From NCBI RefSeq assembly GCF_945956895.1, contig NZ_CAMFJF010000003.1:1-64000 (forward strand): a stretch of DNA of 64,000 nucleotides. The letters are read 5' to 3'. Position numbers and translations under genes: made by a program. This DNA is from an uncultured Allobosea sp. (GTDB lineage Bacteria; Pseudomonadota; Alphaproteobacteria; Rhizobiales; Beijerinckiaceae). Under the pieces are notes generated by a model that saw nothing but the letters and a program-made list of their open reading frames with translations, ran no database searches and was not told the origin of the DNA. Shown here piece after piece: positions 1-10,247 of this stretch (position 1 is the first letter of the stretch; every line of letters starts with the position of its first letter).

Positions 1-1318
1 CGAGGCCGAAGCCGACGAAGAGCGTATCGATGCCGAGCGTGCGCTTGAAATCGCCACCGACGGGGATCGAGCCGCCGCTGCCGATCGAGACGACGCGACC
101 GCCCCATTCCTCGGCGAGCGCGACGCGAGCCTTCTGGAGCACCGGCGAATCCACCGGCACGGCCAGCGCCGGGGAGCCGGAATGACTGATGAACTCGGCG
201 GTCACGTCCTCGGGCAGGCGCTCGCGGATGAACTGGTGGAAGGCAGTGGCGATCTTCGCCGGGTCCTGGTCGCCGACGAGCCGGAACGAGACCTTGGCAG
301 AGGCTTTACCCGGAATGACCGTCTTGCTGCCCTCGCCGGTATAGCCACCCCAGATGCCGTTGACGTCGCATGTCGGGCGCGACTGAATCTGCTCGATCAG
401 CATCCGCCCCTTCTCGCCGATGGAGTGCTTGAGCCCGATCTGGCCGAGGAAATCCTTTTCCGTCAGGTTCAGGTCGGCCCATTCGGCCTTCTGGGCATTG
501 GTCGGCTCGTGCACGCCCTCGTAGAAGCCGGGGATGGTGATGCGGCCGGTCTCGTCATGGATCTCGCCGAGGATGCGCGCGAGGAGATGGATCGGGTTGG
601 CGGCCGCGCCGCCGAACAGGCCGGAATGCAGGTCGCGATCGGCCGCCGTCAGCGTCACCTCCTGATAGACCATGCCGCGCAGGGTCGAGGTGATCAGCGG
701 CGTCTCGCGGTCCCACATGCCGGTGTCGCAGACCAGCGCGTAATCGGCCTTCAGCTCCGCCGCATTGGCCTTGATGTAGCCGGGCAGGTTGACCGAGCCG
801 GATTCCTCCTCGCCCTCGACCAGGATGGTCAGGCCGATCGGCAGGTCACCGGTCTCGGCCAGCGTCGCGCGCAGCGCCTCGATGAAGGTCATCACCTGGC
901 CCTTGTCGTCGCAGGCGCCGCGCGCCGAGATGATCTTGCGGCCAGGCTCCAGTTCGCGGACGGCCGGCTTGAACGGATCGGTATCCCAGAGGCTGACGGG
1001 ATCGACCGGCTGGACGTCGTAGTGGCCGTAGAACAGCGCATGCGAGGCGCCAGGCTTGGGACGGTGGGCAAGAACGACGGGGTGCCCGCCGGTTTCGCGC
1101 AGCTCCGCCTTGAAGCCGAGCCCCTCCAGATCAGCCCGCAGCCACTCCGCAGCAGCACGCGTTTGCGCATTGAAAGCCGGGTCGGTGCCGATCGAGGGGA
1201 TCTCGAGCCAGGCGGAGAGACGGTCGAGAGAGGCGTCGAGCCCATCGTCGAGGCGAGCGAGAATGGCGGGAAGCTTGGTCATGTCGGCCATCGGATGCGA
1301 TTCAGGTGACGGCATCAT
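1..1318 (-). CDS. M20-family metallopeptidase/dipeptidase (3' end cut by window)
   Basis: I translated this gene by hand from the reverse strand, because it runs off the left edge. It is an M20 (ArgE/DapE/carnosinase-type) zinc peptidase. Visible motifs are YGHYDVQP (metal His99 and catalytic Asp101), GACDDKG (bridging Asp) and EGEEESGS (general-base and metal Glu), followed by a dimerisation-domain stretch with LHSGLFGG. These proteins are cytoplasmic and hydrolyse dipeptides or N-acyl amino acids; the substrate cannot be read from sequence. Two adjacent ATG codons open the frame at 1318 and 1315. An internal ATG at 1291 is possible, but none has a strong ribosome-binding site. About 439 codons are present and only the C-terminal tail appears to be missing. 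Confidence 0.9.
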   Translation of the reverse strand, partial: MMPSPESHPMADMTKLPAILARLDDGLDASLDRLSAWLEIPSIGTDPAFNAQTRAAAEWLRADLEGLGFKAELRETGGHPVVLAHRPKPGASHALFYGHYDVQPVDPVSLWDTDPFKPAVRELEPGRKIISARGACDDKGQVMTFIEALRATLAETGDLPIGLTILVEGEEESGSVNLPGYIKANAAELKADYALVCDTGMWDRETPLITSTLRGMVYQEVTLTAADRDLHSGLFGGAAANPIHLLARILGEIHDETGRITIPGFYEGVHEPTNAQKAEWADLNLTEKDFLGQIGLKHSIGEKGRMLIEQIQSRPTCDVNGIWGGYTGEGSKTVIPGKASAKVSFRLVGDQDPAKIATAFHQFIRERLPEDVTAEFISHSGSPALAVPVDSPVLQKARVALAEEWGGRVVSIGSGGSIPVGGDFKRTLGIDTLFVGFGL

Positions 1319-1391
1319 GGCAAGCCCCGCTGCGGGCGTCAGCTCCTATTCGCGCATGGCGGGCAGGCTCGCGCTTCTGCGCCCTGACGCT

Positions 1392-1421
1392 AATTGCCAA
1401 TCATTCGCAATTGCGTTGACA
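1392..1421 (+). promoter_or_regulatory. Putative mntH promoter and operator
   Basis: A perfect inverted repeat, AATTGC-N9-GCAATT (1392-1412), abuts a consensus -35 hexamer TTGACA (1416-1421); the best -10 candidate (around 1437-1442) is weak. A second TTGCA...TTGCA direct repeat lies at 1449-1464, between promoter and start codon. Rhizobial mntH/sit genes are normally repressed by Mur or MntR through AT-rich GCAA-containing palindromes, so this is a plausible manganese-responsive operator. Assignment to a specific regulator is inference. Confidence 0.4.
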
Positions 1422-1476
1422 GACCGACAACGAGCCGATACCCCTTATTGCAATCAAGTTGCAGCAAGGCCTCATC

Positions 1477-2820
1477 ATGTCGCAAAGCGCCCCCGAATCC
1501 TCGTCGATCTGGCTTCGATCGCGGGGCGAACCGTCCCTGACGGATGTCTTCCGCACCATCAAGGTCACGCCGAGCTCGTCGAGCTGGCGCAAGTTCCTCG
1601 CCTTCTTCGGGCCCGGCTATCTCGTCGCCGTCGGCTACATGGACCCCGGCAACTGGGCGACATCGCTCGCCGGCGGCGCCCAGTACGGCTACACGCTGCT
1701 CGTCGTCGCGCTGGTCTCGAACCTGATGGCGATCATCCTGCAATCGCTCTGCGCACGGCTTGCCATCGCGACGGGGCGCGACCTCGCCCAGGCCTGCCGC
1801 GATGCCTATCCGCCCTATATGGCCTGGCCGCTCTGGCTATTGGCGGAACTGGCGATCTGCGCCACCGACCTTGCCGAGGTGATCGGCACCGCGATCGGCC
1901 TCAACCTGCTCTTCGGCATCCCGCTCGAGATCGGCGTGCTGATCACCGCCTTCGACGTCTTCATCATCCTGTGGCTACAGACGCGCGGCTTCCGCTGGAT
2001 CGAAGCCTTCATCATCACGCTGCTCGGCGTCATCGCGCTGTGCTTCGGCATCCAGATCGCGCTCGCCGATCCGAACTGGGGCGAGGTCATCCGCGGCTTC
2101 GCGCCGACGACGGAGATCGTGACCAACCCGAACATGCTCTACATCGCGCTCGGCATCATCGGCGCGACGGTCATGCCTCATAACCTCTACCTGCATTCCG
2201 GCATCGTGCAGACCCGCGCTTATGGCGAGACGCTGCCGGAGAAGCGCGAGGCACTGAAATTCGCGACGATCGATTCCACCCTCGCGCTCTGCTTCGCGCT
2301 GCTGATCAACGCCTCGATCCTGATCCTCGCCGCCGCGACCTTCCACAAGGCCGGCCATACCGACGTCGCCGAGCTCGGCAAGGCGCAGGAACTGCTGCAG
2401 CCCCTGCTCGGCGCCTCGATCGCGCCCGCGCTCTTCGCCATCGCCCTGCTCTGCTGCGGCCTGAACTCGACGGTGACCGCGACCATGGCCGGGCAGATCG
2501 TGATGGAGGGCTTCCTGCGCATCCGCCTGCCGGCCTGGATGCGGCGGCTGGTGACGCGCCTCGTCGCCATCGTCCCGGCGATTGCGGTCACGCTGATCTA
2601 TGGCGAGAGCCAGACGGCGAAGCTCCTGATCCTGAGCCAGGTCGTTCTCAGCCTGCAACTACCCTTCGCGGTCGTGCCGCTGGTGATGTTCACCGCCTCG
2701 AAGGACAAGATGGGTGCGCTTGTCGCCCCGCGCTGGCTCAGCCTGACCGCAGGCATCGTCGCCGCGATCATCATCGTGCTGAACATCAAGCTGATCGTCG
2801 ATTTCGCGACCGGGGCTTGA
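1477..2820 (+). CDS. mntH: Nramp-family Mn2+/Fe2+ transporter
   Basis: This is a 447-residue polytopic membrane protein of the Nramp family, which imports Mn2+ (and Fe2+) by proton symport. The TM1 metal-binding motif DPGN is at residues 56-59 (GYMDPGNW), and the TM6 motif with Met-Pro-His occurs as [12 protein letters not shown]. About eleven hydrophobic segments follow, the usual Nramp number. The ATG at 1477 is preferred. A TTG at 1459 would add six residues (MQQGLI) but has no ribosome-binding site. The gene is monocistronic and faces a converging HerA-like gene across a palindromic repeat. A likely metal-responsive operator lies upstream. Confidence 0.92.
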   Translation: MSQSAPESSSIWLRSRGEPSLTDVFRTIKVTPSSSSWRKFLAFFGPGYLVAVGYMDPGNWATSLAGGAQYGYTLLVVALVSNLMAIILQSLCARLAIATGRDLAQACRDAYPPYMAWPLWLLAELAICATDLAEVIGTAIGLNLLFGIPLEIGVLITAFDVFIILWLQTRGFRWIEAFIITLLGVIALCFGIQIALADPNWGEVIRGFAPTTEIVTNPNMLYIALGIIGATVMPHNLYLHSGIVQTRAYGETLPEKREALKFATIDSTLALCFALLINASILILAAATFHKAGHTDVAELGKAQELLQPLLGASIAPALFAIALLCCGLNSTVTATMAGQIVMEGFLRIRLPAWMRRLVTRLVAIVPAIAVTLIYGESQTAKLLILSQVVLSLQLPFAVVPLVMFTASKDKMGALVAPRWLSLTAGIVAAIIIVLNIKLIVDFATGA

Positions 2821-2840
2821 GGGCAATAGCGCCCCCCGAC

Positions 2841-2951
2841 GCGCGTCATGCTCGGGCTTGACCCGAGCATCTACTGCCGACAGAGGCTCAGGCATCCTTT
2901 CCGGGCCGAGATTCTCGGGTCGAAGCTTCGCTTCGCCCGAGAATGACGCGC
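2841..2951. repeat. Palindromic intergenic repeat, family D copy 1
   Basis: A 111-bp element with GCGCGTCAT at the left end and ATGACGCGC at the right. It contains two nested hairpins: GCTCGGG-ttg-ACCCGAGC and a CTCGGG...CCCGAG stem around CGAAGCTTCG. It fills the gap between the convergent mntH and HerA-like genes and may end transcription from both sides. An inverted relative lies at 60531-60626. Confidence 0.8.
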
Positions 2952-2962
2952 TTAAGCAGCCC

Positions 2963-4504
2963 TCAGCGCTTCCCCGACATCGAGCCCAGAATACCGCGCA
3001 GGATGGCGGTGCCGACCTGCCGACCGATCGAGGTCGCGGCCGAACGGGCGGCGGAGGTGATGATCTTCTCGGCCATGCTCTGCGGCAGCGGACCGCCACG
3101 CGAGCCCGGCCCCGTCTTCGGGCGCTGCTGCGGAGCGCCGCCGAGCCAGCCGCCGATCGTGTCGAGGATGCCGCCGCCCCCGCCGCCATCCGCCGACGCT
3201 TCGATCGGCGAGCCGTCCGGATTCAGATTCTTGCGCTTCAGCAGCATTTCATAGGCCGACTCGCGGTCGACCATGGTGTCGTACTTGCCCTTCTCGGGCG
3301 ACATGTTGATCGCCTGCTGGCGCTGCTGTGGCGAACACGGGCCGACCTGCGCCATCGGCGGCGCGATCAGGGCACGCTCGACCATCTCGGGCGAGCCCTT
3401 GCCCTCGAGCATCGAGATCAGCGCCTCGCCGACGGCAAGCTGGCTGATCGCCTCCTCCGTGTTGATCTTCGGGTTCTGGCGGAAGGTCTCGGCAGCGGCG
3501 CGCACCGCCTTCTGGTCGCGCGGGGTGAAGGCGCGCAGCGCGTGCTGGACGCGGTTGCCGAGCTGTGCGAGCACCGTATCCGGGATATCGAGCGGGTTCT
3601 GCGTGACGAAATAGACGCCGACGCCCTTCGAGCGGATCAGGCGCACGACCTGCTCGACCGCCGTCAGCAGGGCCTTAGGGGCGCCGTTGAAGAGCAGATG
3701 CGCCTCGTCGAAGAAGAAGACGAGCTTCGGCTTATCGAGATCGCCGACTTCGGGAAGCTGCTCGAACAGCTCCGAGAGCAGCCAGAGCAGGAAGGTGGCG
3801 TAGAGCCGCGGATTGTTCATCAGCTGGTCGGCGGCGAGGATGTTGACGATGCCGCGGCCGTCGCGATCCGTCTTCATCAGGTCGTTGATGTCGAGCGCCG
3901 GCTCGCCGAAGAAGAGATCGCCCTTCTGGTTCTCCAGCACGAGCAAGGCACGCTGGATCGTTCCGACCGTCGCCGACGTGACGTTGCCGTATTTGGTGGT
4001 CAACTCCTGCGCATTCTCGGCGATGAAGGTCAGGATCGCGCGCAGGTCCTTGAGGTCGAGCAGCAGCAGCTTCTGCTCGTCGGCGATGCGGAAGGCGATG
4101 TTGAGCACACCTTCCTGCGTGTCGTTGAGATCGAGCAGGCGGGCCAGCAGCAGCGGGCCCATCTCGGAGATGGTGGCGCGGACCGGGTGGCCCTGCTCGC
4201 CGAACACATCCCAGAAGACGGTCGTGAACTGGTCCGGGTCATACTTGAGGCCAAGTTCCTTGGCCCGGTTGACGAAGGGCGGCTTCGAATCGCCGGGCGC
4301 GACAATGCCGGAGAGATCGCCCTTGATGTCGGCTGCGAAGACCGGGACGCCGTTGCGGGCGAAGCCCTCGGCCATCACTTGCAGGGTCACCGTCTTGCCG
4401 GTTCCGGTCGCGCCGGTCACCAGCCCATGGCGATTGGCGAGCTTGAGCAGAAGGTTTTCGGGCTTGCCGCTCTTGCCGATCAGAATCGCGCCGTCATTCG
4501 CCAT
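2963..4504 (-). CDS. HerA-like/DUF853 (YjgR-type) P-loop ATPase
   Basis: 513 residues. The Walker A motif is GATGTGKT at residues 31-38 and the Walker B is LVFFFDEAHLLF, in the arrangement of the HerA/FtsK-like DUF853 family. Family members are annotated as helicases or DNA-translocating ATPases, but the cellular role of YjgR-type proteins is not established. The C-terminal part contains a glycine-rich stretch (ADGGGGGG) and a basic tail. The ATG at 4504 begins close to the first beta strand (GAILIGKSG), so little N-terminal sequence precedes the ATPase core. It is divergent from the DUF2267 gene and monocistronic. Confidence 0.85.
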   Translation of the reverse strand: MANDGAILIGKSGKPENLLLKLANRHGLVTGATGTGKTVTLQVMAEGFARNGVPVFAADIKGDLSGIVAPGDSKPPFVNRAKELGLKYDPDQFTTVFWDVFGEQGHPVRATISEMGPLLLARLLDLNDTQEGVLNIAFRIADEQKLLLLDLKDLRAILTFIAENAQELTTKYGNVTSATVGTIQRALLVLENQKGDLFFGEPALDINDLMKTDRDGRGIVNILAADQLMNNPRLYATFLLWLLSELFEQLPEVGDLDKPKLVFFFDEAHLLFNGAPKALLTAVEQVVRLIRSKGVGVYFVTQNPLDIPDTVLAQLGNRVQHALRAFTPRDQKAVRAAAETFRQNPKINTEEAISQLAVGEALISMLEGKGSPEMVERALIAPPMAQVGPCSPQQRQQAINMSPEKGKYDTMVDRESAYEMLLKRKNLNPDGSPIEASADGGGGGGILDTIGGWLGGAPQQRPKTGPGSRGGPLPQSMAEKIITSAARSAATSIGRQVGTAILRGILGSMSGKR

Positions 4505-4662
4505 TGAAATTCGTCCATCAGGTTTCGCGCCGGTACGGCAAGGGTGTAACCAAACGACGCAGAAGGCGGAAGCCCGGGGCCGCTGGAAATCAGATCGTAA
4601 ATATGTAAACTATTTTTCGAAGACTTCGTGGCGAAGCCATTCTGGCAAGGGGTTTGGGTATC

Positions 4663-5049
4663 ATGGAAGAATTGCTCACGCGCGTGGCTGCGGCCGCCGG
4701 CATCAATGAAGAACTCGCCCGCAAGGGCGTCGGCATCATCCTTGCCTTCCTGCAGAAGGAAGGCCCCGCTGCCGAGATCGGCCAGTTGATGGCCGCGCTG
4801 CCGGGCGCGCAGGAACTGGCCGATGCCGAAGGCGGCGCCAAGGGCGGCATGCTCGGGGCGATCGGCGGGCTGATGGGCGGCGGCGGGGGCGTGATGGCGC
4901 TCGGCGGCCAGTTGATGGGTGCGGGCCTCTCGATGGGCCAGATCCAGAGCATCTCGAAGGAAATGTTCGCCGTCGGCCGCGAAAAGGCGGGCGAGGACGC
5001 GATGGGCGCCATCGTCGGCGCGATCCCGGGCCTCGGCCAGTTCGTCTGA
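4663..5049 (+). CDS. DUF2267-like small protein
   Basis: A 128-residue protein. Residues 1-45 form a helical stretch (EELLTRVAAAAG...LAFLQKEGP), followed by a very glycine-rich middle (GGLMGGGGGVM) and a conserved-looking end, VGAIPGLGQFV. This matches the pattern of DUF2267-type proteins common in alphaproteobacteria; the function is unknown. The ATG at 4663 follows AAGGGG at suitable spacing. A TTG at 4654 would add MGI and looks less likely. There is no signal peptide. A strong terminator follows immediately, so it is probably transcribed alone. Confidence 0.7.
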   Translation: MEELLTRVAAAAGINEELARKGVGIILAFLQKEGPAAEIGQLMAALPGAQELADAEGGAKGGMLGAIGGLMGGGGGVMALGGQLMGAGLSMGQIQSISKEMFAVGREKAGEDAMGAIVGAIPGLGQFV

Positions 5050-5070
5050 TTCCATCGAAATTCCCGGATC

Positions 5071-5108
5071 GCCGCGGCGCCGTCTCAGGATGGCTCCGCG
5101 GCATTTTT
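5071..5108 (+). terminator. Rho-independent terminator after the DUF2267 gene
   Basis: Perfect 7-bp stem GCCGCGG (5071-5077) with CCGCGGC (5096-5102), an inner GCC/GGC pairing, then ATTTTT at 5103-5108. It separates the DUF2267 gene from the mutase operon. Confidence 0.85.
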
Positions 5109-5216
5109 GCATTCCCGCACCTGCCTTGCGACGAAGTAGGGATGGCGGTGCGCGCGCACCCATGGCAATCAGCGCTCCACGGCTGCACATTGTGCGGAAG
5201 AGGAGCATAGGCGCGC

Positions 5217-7190
5217 ATGAACTCGGCTGCCCCATCCGACCTTCCCTATCTCGACGCTTTCGCGGCGCCGTCGCATGACGCGTGGCGCGTGGCGGTCGAC
5301 AAGGTCCTGAAGGGTGCCGATTTCGAGAAGAAGCTCGTAGGCCGGACCGCCGACGGGATCCGCATCGAGCCGCTCTACCCTGCGGCAACCGCATCGACAC
5401 GGGCATTGCGCGCCGAAACCGGGCGCTGGCATGTCGCGGCCCGTCTCGACCATCCGCAGCCGGACGAAGCGCGGGTTCTCGCTCTCGCCGATCTCGAAGG
5501 CGGCGCCGACACGCTGACCATCAGCTTTGCGGGCGCGCAGGCGGCGCACGGCTACGGACTCGCTGCCGACAACGTGGCAGCGTTCGATGCCGCACTCCAG
5601 GGGGCGATGCTGGACCTGATCCGGTTGCGGCTCGACCCGGCCCCACAGGCCCGCATCAATGCCCTGTTGCTGGCTGCCCTGATCCAGAAGCGCGGCCATG
5701 CGCCGAGCGAACTCTCCGTCTCCTTCGGCCTCGACCCGATCGGCGTCTTCGCCGGCCGTGGCTCGCTAGCAGCGCCCTGGCCCGAGCTTGGCCGCCGGCT
5801 TGCGGCAACGATCCGCACGCTGAAGGAGCGTGGCTTCGCCGGGCCGTTCATCGAGGTCGACAGCCGGCCTTATCATGAGGCCGGCGCCAGCGAGGCGCAG
5901 GAGCTCGGCGTGGTGCTTGCCACGTCGGTCGCCTATCTGCGCGCGATCGAGGCGCAGGGCATGACACTGTCCGAGGCGCGGGATGCCCTGGCCTTCACGC
6001 TGGTCGCGGATACCGACGAGTTCCTGACCGTGGCGAAGTTCCGCGCCGCGCGCCTGCTTTGGGATCGCATCCAGCAGGCTTGCGGCCTGACACCGAAGCC
6101 GGCCCGCATCCATGCCGAGACGGCATGGCGCTCGCTGACCAGGCGCGATCCCAACGTCAACCTGCTGCGCGGCACCGTCGCCGCCTTCGCGGCCGGCGTC
6201 GGCGGCGCCGACTCGATCGCCGTCCAGCCCTTCACGGCCGCGCTCGGCCTGCCTGACGCCTTCGCGCGCCGCGTCGCCCGCAACACCCAGCTCATCCTGC
6301 TCGAAGAGAGCAATCTCTGGCGCGTCGCCGACCCCGCCGCCGGCGCCGGCGGCTTCGAGACGCTGACGCAGACGCTCTGCGAGCAAGGCTGGCTGGCCTT
6401 TCAGGAGATCGAGCGGCAGCGCAGCGGGGATCTCGCCGGCATTGTCGCAGCCCTGGTCGACGGCCATCTCCAGAAGACGCTCGCCGAGCAGCGCGCCACC
6501 CGCGCCAAGGCCGTGGCGACCCGCCGCGAGCCGATCACCGGCACCAGCGAGTTCCCCAATATCCGCGAAGAGAAAGCGGCCGTGTTCGCCGTCGCGCCGG
6601 TCAAGCTCGACGGCAAGCGCGTGCAAGGCAGTCTTGCGGAGCGCAACCAGGGCGAGATCATCCGCTCCTTCGTCGACGGCGCCGGCCGGGCCGACGCTCT
6701 CGCGGCGCCTGCCGCGGGCCTGCGGGCGGAGCCCCTGCCCTCGCTCCGGCTGGCGGAGCCGTTCGAGGTGCTGCGCGACAAGGCCGACGCCCAGCCGAAG
6801 CGCCCCATCGTCTTCCTGGCGACGCTTGGCCCGATCGCCGATTTCACGGCGCGCGCCGGCTTCGCCCGCAACCTGTTCGAAGCCGGCGGTTTGGCGGCGG
6901 CCAGCGGCGATGGCTTCGCCAAGGATGGCGCGACCGATCTCGACGCGCTGATCGCCGCCTTCCACGCCTCGGGCGCGAAGCTCGCGTGCCTGTGCGGCTC
7001 GGATGCCGCCTATGCCGCTGAAGGTGCCGTCGCAGCCGAGGCGCTAGCCAAGGCTGGCGCAACCGTTTGGCTCGCCGGCCGGCCGGCCGAGACCGAAGCC
7101 TTGAACAAGGCCGGCGTGACCTCGTTCATCTATATGGGCTGCGACGTGGTCGAGACGCTCACACATGCTCAGGCCGTCGCAGGCGCCTGA
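5217..7190 (+). CDS. mutA: Methylmalonyl-CoA mutase small (beta) subunit
   Basis: 657 residues. This is the non-catalytic partner of MutB in adenosylcobalamin-dependent methylmalonyl-CoA mutase, which interconverts (R)-methylmalonyl-CoA and succinyl-CoA in propionate and branched-chain catabolism. It shows the mutase TIM-barrel fold (for example [15 protein letters not shown] and [19 protein letters not shown]). The C-terminal cobalamin-like domain (about 510-657) lacks the DxHxxG axial-ligand motif, as expected for the small subunit. The ATG at 5217 follows AGGAG at 5201. thiD starts 14 nt downstream and mutB follows, so the three appear to be one operon. Confidence 0.93.
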   Translation: MNSAAPSDLPYLDAFAAPSHDAWRVAVDKVLKGADFEKKLVGRTADGIRIEPLYPAATASTRALRAETGRWHVAARLDHPQPDEARVLALADLEGGADTLTISFAGAQAAHGYGLAADNVAAFDAALQGAMLDLIRLRLDPAPQARINALLLAALIQKRGHAPSELSVSFGLDPIGVFAGRGSLAAPWPELGRRLAATIRTLKERGFAGPFIEVDSRPYHEAGASEAQELGVVLATSVAYLRAIEAQGMTLSEARDALAFTLVADTDEFLTVAKFRAARLLWDRIQQACGLTPKPARIHAETAWRSLTRRDPNVNLLRGTVAAFAAGVGGADSIAVQPFTAALGLPDAFARRVARNTQLILLEESNLWRVADPAAGAGGFETLTQTLCEQGWLAFQEIERQRSGDLAGIVAALVDGHLQKTLAEQRATRAKAVATRREPITGTSEFPNIREEKAAVFAVAPVKLDGKRVQGSLAERNQGEIIRSFVDGAGRADALAAPAAGLRAEPLPSLRLAEPFEVLRDKADAQPKRPIVFLATLGPIADFTARAGFARNLFEAGGLAAASGDGFAKDGATDLDALIAAFHASGAKLACLCGSDAAYAAEGAVAAEALAKAGATVWLAGRPAETEALNKAGVTSFIYMGCDVVETLTHAQAVAGA

Positions 7191-7204
7191 CCGGAGACAA
7201 GAGT

Positions 7205-8023
7205 TTGACTGCCATCGCCCTCACCATCGCCGGTTCGGATTCGAGCGGCGGCGCCGGCATCCAGGCCGATCTCAAGACCTTCGCGGCGCATCAGGTCTAT
7301 GGTGCCAGCGTCATCGTCGCGCTGACCGCACAGAACACCAGAGGCGTCAGCGCCATTCATGCCGTGCCGCGCGATTTCGTCGCCCAGCAGATGGACGCCG
7401 TGTTCGAGGATCTCGACGTCAATGCCGTCAAGATCGGCATGCTGGCGACGGCGGAGCTGATCGAGACGGTCGCGGCCGGGCTCAAGCGCCATGGCGCAAA
7501 GAATGTCGTGCTCGACCCCGTCATGATCGCGGCCTCCGGGGCGCGATTGCTGGAAAGCGCGGCGGTCGAGGCGATCCGGACCCATCTCTTCCCGCTCGCG
7601 ACGCTGATCACGCCGAACCTGCCTGAAGCCGCCGCGCTGCTCGGCATGGGCATGGCCGAGACCGATCAGGCCATGGACGAGCAGGCGGAGAAGCTGGCCG
7701 CGCTCGGCGCGGCCAATGTGCTGGTCAAGGGCGGCCACGGCACCGGCGAGATCAGCAGCGACCTCCTGCTGCTCGCAGGAGGTGCGCGCCAGCGCTTCAA
7801 CGCGCCGCGTCTCGCGACGCGCAACACGCATGGCACGGGCTGCACCCTGTCCTCAGCCATCACCGCCAACCTCGCCAAGGGGCTGGATCTGCCGGAGGCT
7901 GTCGGCCACGCCAAGACCTATATCTCGGCCGCCATCGCCGCGGCCGATCAGGTTGCAGTTGGCCACGGCCACGGACCGGTGCATCATTTCCATCATTGGT
8001 GGGACCAGGGGAGCCAGCCATGA
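7205..8023 (+). CDS. thiD: Hydroxymethylpyrimidine/phosphomethylpyrimidine kinase (TTG start)
   Basis: 272 residues. ThiD phosphorylates HMP and then HMP-P in thiamine biosynthesis, in the cytoplasm. Evidence includes the N-terminal [19 protein letters not shown] substrate/nucleotide motif, [16 protein letters not shown] and the C-terminal anion-hole motif [13 protein letters not shown] choose the TTG at 7205 because GGAG lies 8 nt upstream (7193-7196) and the encoded [11 protein letters not shown] is where ThiD proteins begin; reading further upstream only adds out-of-frame mutA sequence. The stop overlaps the mutB start as ATGA. No thiamine gene lies nearby, so its position between mutase subunits is unusual. 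Confidence 0.92.
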   Translation: MTAIALTIAGSDSSGGAGIQADLKTFAAHQVYGASVIVALTAQNTRGVSAIHAVPRDFVAQQMDAVFEDLDVNAVKIGMLATAELIETVAAGLKRHGAKNVVLDPVMIAASGARLLESAAVEAIRTHLFPLATLITPNLPEAAALLGMGMAETDQAMDEQAEKLAALGAANVLVKGGHGTGEISSDLLLLAGGARQRFNAPRLATRNTHGTGCTLSSAITANLAKGLDLPEAVGHAKTYISAAIAAADQVAVGHGHGPVHHFHHWWDQGSQP

Positions 8024-10185
8024 CCGCGATCCCGGATTTCACGAAGTTGTCCTTCGCCGCCGGGGCTCGCCCCGCTGCCAGCGCGTTGCCCACGGGCGAA
8101 GCCTGGCAGACGCCCGAGGATATCCCGGTCAAGCCGGTCTATACGGCAGCCGACCGCGACGGCCTGCCCTTCGTCGAGACGCTGCCGGGGATCGCGCCCT
8201 ATCTGCGCGGCCCCTACCCGACCATGTATGTCAACCAGCCCTGGACGATCCGGCAATATGCCGGCTTCTCCACGGCCGAGGATTCCAACGCCTTCTACAG
8301 GCGCAATCTCGCCGCAGGCCAGAAGGGGCTTTCAGTCGCTTTCGACCTCGCGACCCATCGCGGCTATGACAGCGACCATCCGCGCGTCGCCGGCGATGTC
8401 GGCATGGCCGGCGTCGCGATCGACTCGATCTACGACATGCGCACCCTGTTCTCCGGCATCCCGCTCGACCAGATGAGCGTGTCGATGACGATGAACGGCG
8501 CCGTCCTGCCGGTGCTGGCGCTCTATATTGTGGCGGCGGAAGAACAAGGCGTGCCGCAGGCCAAGCTCTCGGGGACCATCCAGAACGACATCCTCAAGGA
8601 GTTCATGGTCCGCAACACCTATATCTATCCGCCCTCGCCCTCGATGCGGATCATCGGCGACATCTTCGCCTTCACCTCGGCGAACATGCCGAAATTCAAC
8701 TCGATCTCGATCTCCGGCTATCACATGCAGGAGGCTGGCGCGACGCAGGACCTCGAGCTCGGCTACACGCTGGCCGACGGCGTCGAATATATCCGCGCCG
8801 GCCAGCGCGCGGGGCTTTCGGTCGATGTCTTCGCGCCGCGCCTGTCCTTCTTCTGGGCGATCGGCATGAACTTCTTTATGGAGGTCGCCAAGATGCGCGC
8901 CGCCCGGCTGATCTGGGCGAAGCTCGTCAAGGATTTCGGGGCGCAGAACGAGAAATCCCTGCCGCTGCGCACCCATTGCCAGACCTCCGGCTGGTCGCTG
9001 ACGGCCCAGGACGTGTTCAACAACGTGCCGCGCACGATGATCGAGGCGATGGCTGCGACGCAGGGCCATACCCAATCGCTGCATACCAACGCGCTCGACG
9101 AGGCCTTGGCGCTGCCGACCGATTTCTCCGCCCGCATCGCCCGCAACACCCAGATCCTGTTGCAACAGGAGAGCGGCACGACCCGGATCATCGATCCCTG
9201 GGGCGGCTCCTATTATGTCGAGCGGCTGACCGCCGAGCTCGCCGAGAAGGCCTGGGGCCATATCCAGGAGGTCGAGAAGCTCGGCGGCATGGCCAAGGCG
9301 ATCGAGGCCGGCATCCCGAAACTCCGCATCGAGGAAGCCGCCGCCAAGACGCAGGCCCGCATCGATGGCGGCCAGCAGGCGATCATCGGCGTCAACTGCT
9401 ACAAGCCCGACAACGAGGCGACGATCGACGTGCTCAAGGTCGACAATGCCGCCGTGCGCGCTCAGCAGCTCGACAAGCTCAAGCGCCTCAAGGCCGAGCG
9501 CAGCGAGACCGAGGTCGAGGCTGCCCTCACCGCGCTGACCAATGGCGCGGCCGGCAACGGCAACCTGCTCGATCTCGCGGTGAAGGCTGCCCGCGCCAAG
9601 GCGACGGTCGGCGAGATTTCCATGGCGATGGAGAAGGTCTTCGGGCGCCACCGCGCCGAGATCAAGGCGATCTCGGGCGTCTACAAGCGGGAGGTCGGCG
9701 AGATGAACCCAGCCGTGACGCGCGTCCAGTTGATGTGCGAAGCCTTCGAGGAGGCCGATGGGCGCCGCCCGCGCATCCTCGTCGCCAAGATGGGGCAGGA
9801 CGGCCACGATCGCGGCCAGAAGGTCATCGCCTCGGCCTTCGCCGATCTCGGTTTCGACGTCGATATCGGCCCGCTTTTCGCGACGCCCGACGAGGCGGCG
9901 CGACAGGCGGTCGAGAACGACGTCCATATCGTCGGCGTGTCGTCGCTGGCGGCCGGCCACCTGACTTTGGTGCCGGAGCTGAAGGCCGCGCTCGCCAAGG
10001 CCGGCCGGCCCGACATCATGATCGTGGTCGGCGGCGTCATCCCGCCGCAGGATTTCGACGCGCTGATCGAAGCCGGCGCCTCGGCGATCTTCCCGCCCGG
10101 TACCGTCATCGCCGATGCGGCGGAGAAGCTGCTGCAGGAACTGAACGAGCGCCTCGGCTACGCCCAGCGGACGGCGGCGGAATAA
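8020..10185 (+). CDS. mutB: Methylmalonyl-CoA mutase large (alpha) subunit
   Basis: 721 residues, the length usual for the catalytic subunit. The N-terminal TIM barrel carries [11 protein letters not shown] and [16 protein letters not shown]. The C-terminal B12 domain (about 585-715) has DGHDRG at 594-599, giving His596 as lower axial cobalt ligand, then SSLAAGH and [11 protein letters not shown]. The ATG at 8020 overlaps the thiD stop (ATGA) and follows CAGGGGAG, so translation is probably coupled. A frame extension to 7996 lacks merit. The partner GTPase MeaB is encoded 10.8 kb downstream. Confidence 0.96.
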   Translation: MTAIPDFTKLSFAAGARPAASALPTGEAWQTPEDIPVKPVYTAADRDGLPFVETLPGIAPYLRGPYPTMYVNQPWTIRQYAGFSTAEDSNAFYRRNLAAGQKGLSVAFDLATHRGYDSDHPRVAGDVGMAGVAIDSIYDMRTLFSGIPLDQMSVSMTMNGAVLPVLALYIVAAEEQGVPQAKLSGTIQNDILKEFMVRNTYIYPPSPSMRIIGDIFAFTSANMPKFNSISISGYHMQEAGATQDLELGYTLADGVEYIRAGQRAGLSVDVFAPRLSFFWAIGMNFFMEVAKMRAARLIWAKLVKDFGAQNEKSLPLRTHCQTSGWSLTAQDVFNNVPRTMIEAMAATQGHTQSLHTNALDEALALPTDFSARIARNTQILLQQESGTTRIIDPWGGSYYVERLTAELAEKAWGHIQEVEKLGGMAKAIEAGIPKLRIEEAAAKTQARIDGGQQAIIGVNCYKPDNEATIDVLKVDNAAVRAQQLDKLKRLKAERSETEVEAALTALTNGAAGNGNLLDLAVKAARAKATVGEISMAMEKVFGRHRAEIKAISGVYKREVGEMNPAVTRVQLMCEAFEEADGRRPRILVAKMGQDGHDRGQKVIASAFADLGFDVDIGPLFATPDEAARQAVENDVHIVGVSSLAAGHLTLVPELKAALAKAGRPDIMIVVGGVIPPQDFDALIEAGASAIFPPGTVIADAAEKLLQELNERLGYAQRTAAE

Positions 10186-10220
10186 AAGAAGGCGGGCGCT
10201 GCCAACCGACAGCGCCCGCC
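10181..10220 (-). terminator. Terminator for the small exported-protein gene (bidirectional stem)
   Basis: An 11-bp perfect stem, GGCGGGCGCTG (10191-10201) with CAGCGCCCGCC (10210-10220) and an 8-nt loop. Read on the minus strand it is followed by TTCTTTTATT (10190-10181), a good U-tract. It also lies 5 nt after the mutB stop and may stall transcription from that side. Confidence 0.8.
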
Positions 10221-10247
10221 CCATGATCACGACCGACGTGGCGACAC

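Noticed and set aside
182-1309. 375-codon plus-strand ORF near the left edge
   Set aside because: Minus-strand translation gives an M20 peptidase with all catalytic motifs; the plus frame has none.
2858-4507. 549-codon plus-strand ORF over the HerA-like gene
   Set aside because: The minus-strand product has Walker motifs; the plus-strand one has none and begins inside the repeat.
7160-7204. TPP riboswitch upstream of thiD
   Set aside because: Only 14 nt separate mutA from thiD and I see no thi-box sequence, so there is no room for a riboswitch.
8332-10230. 632-codon minus-strand ORF over mutB
   Set aside because: Shadow of a clearly recognised plus-strand enzyme.
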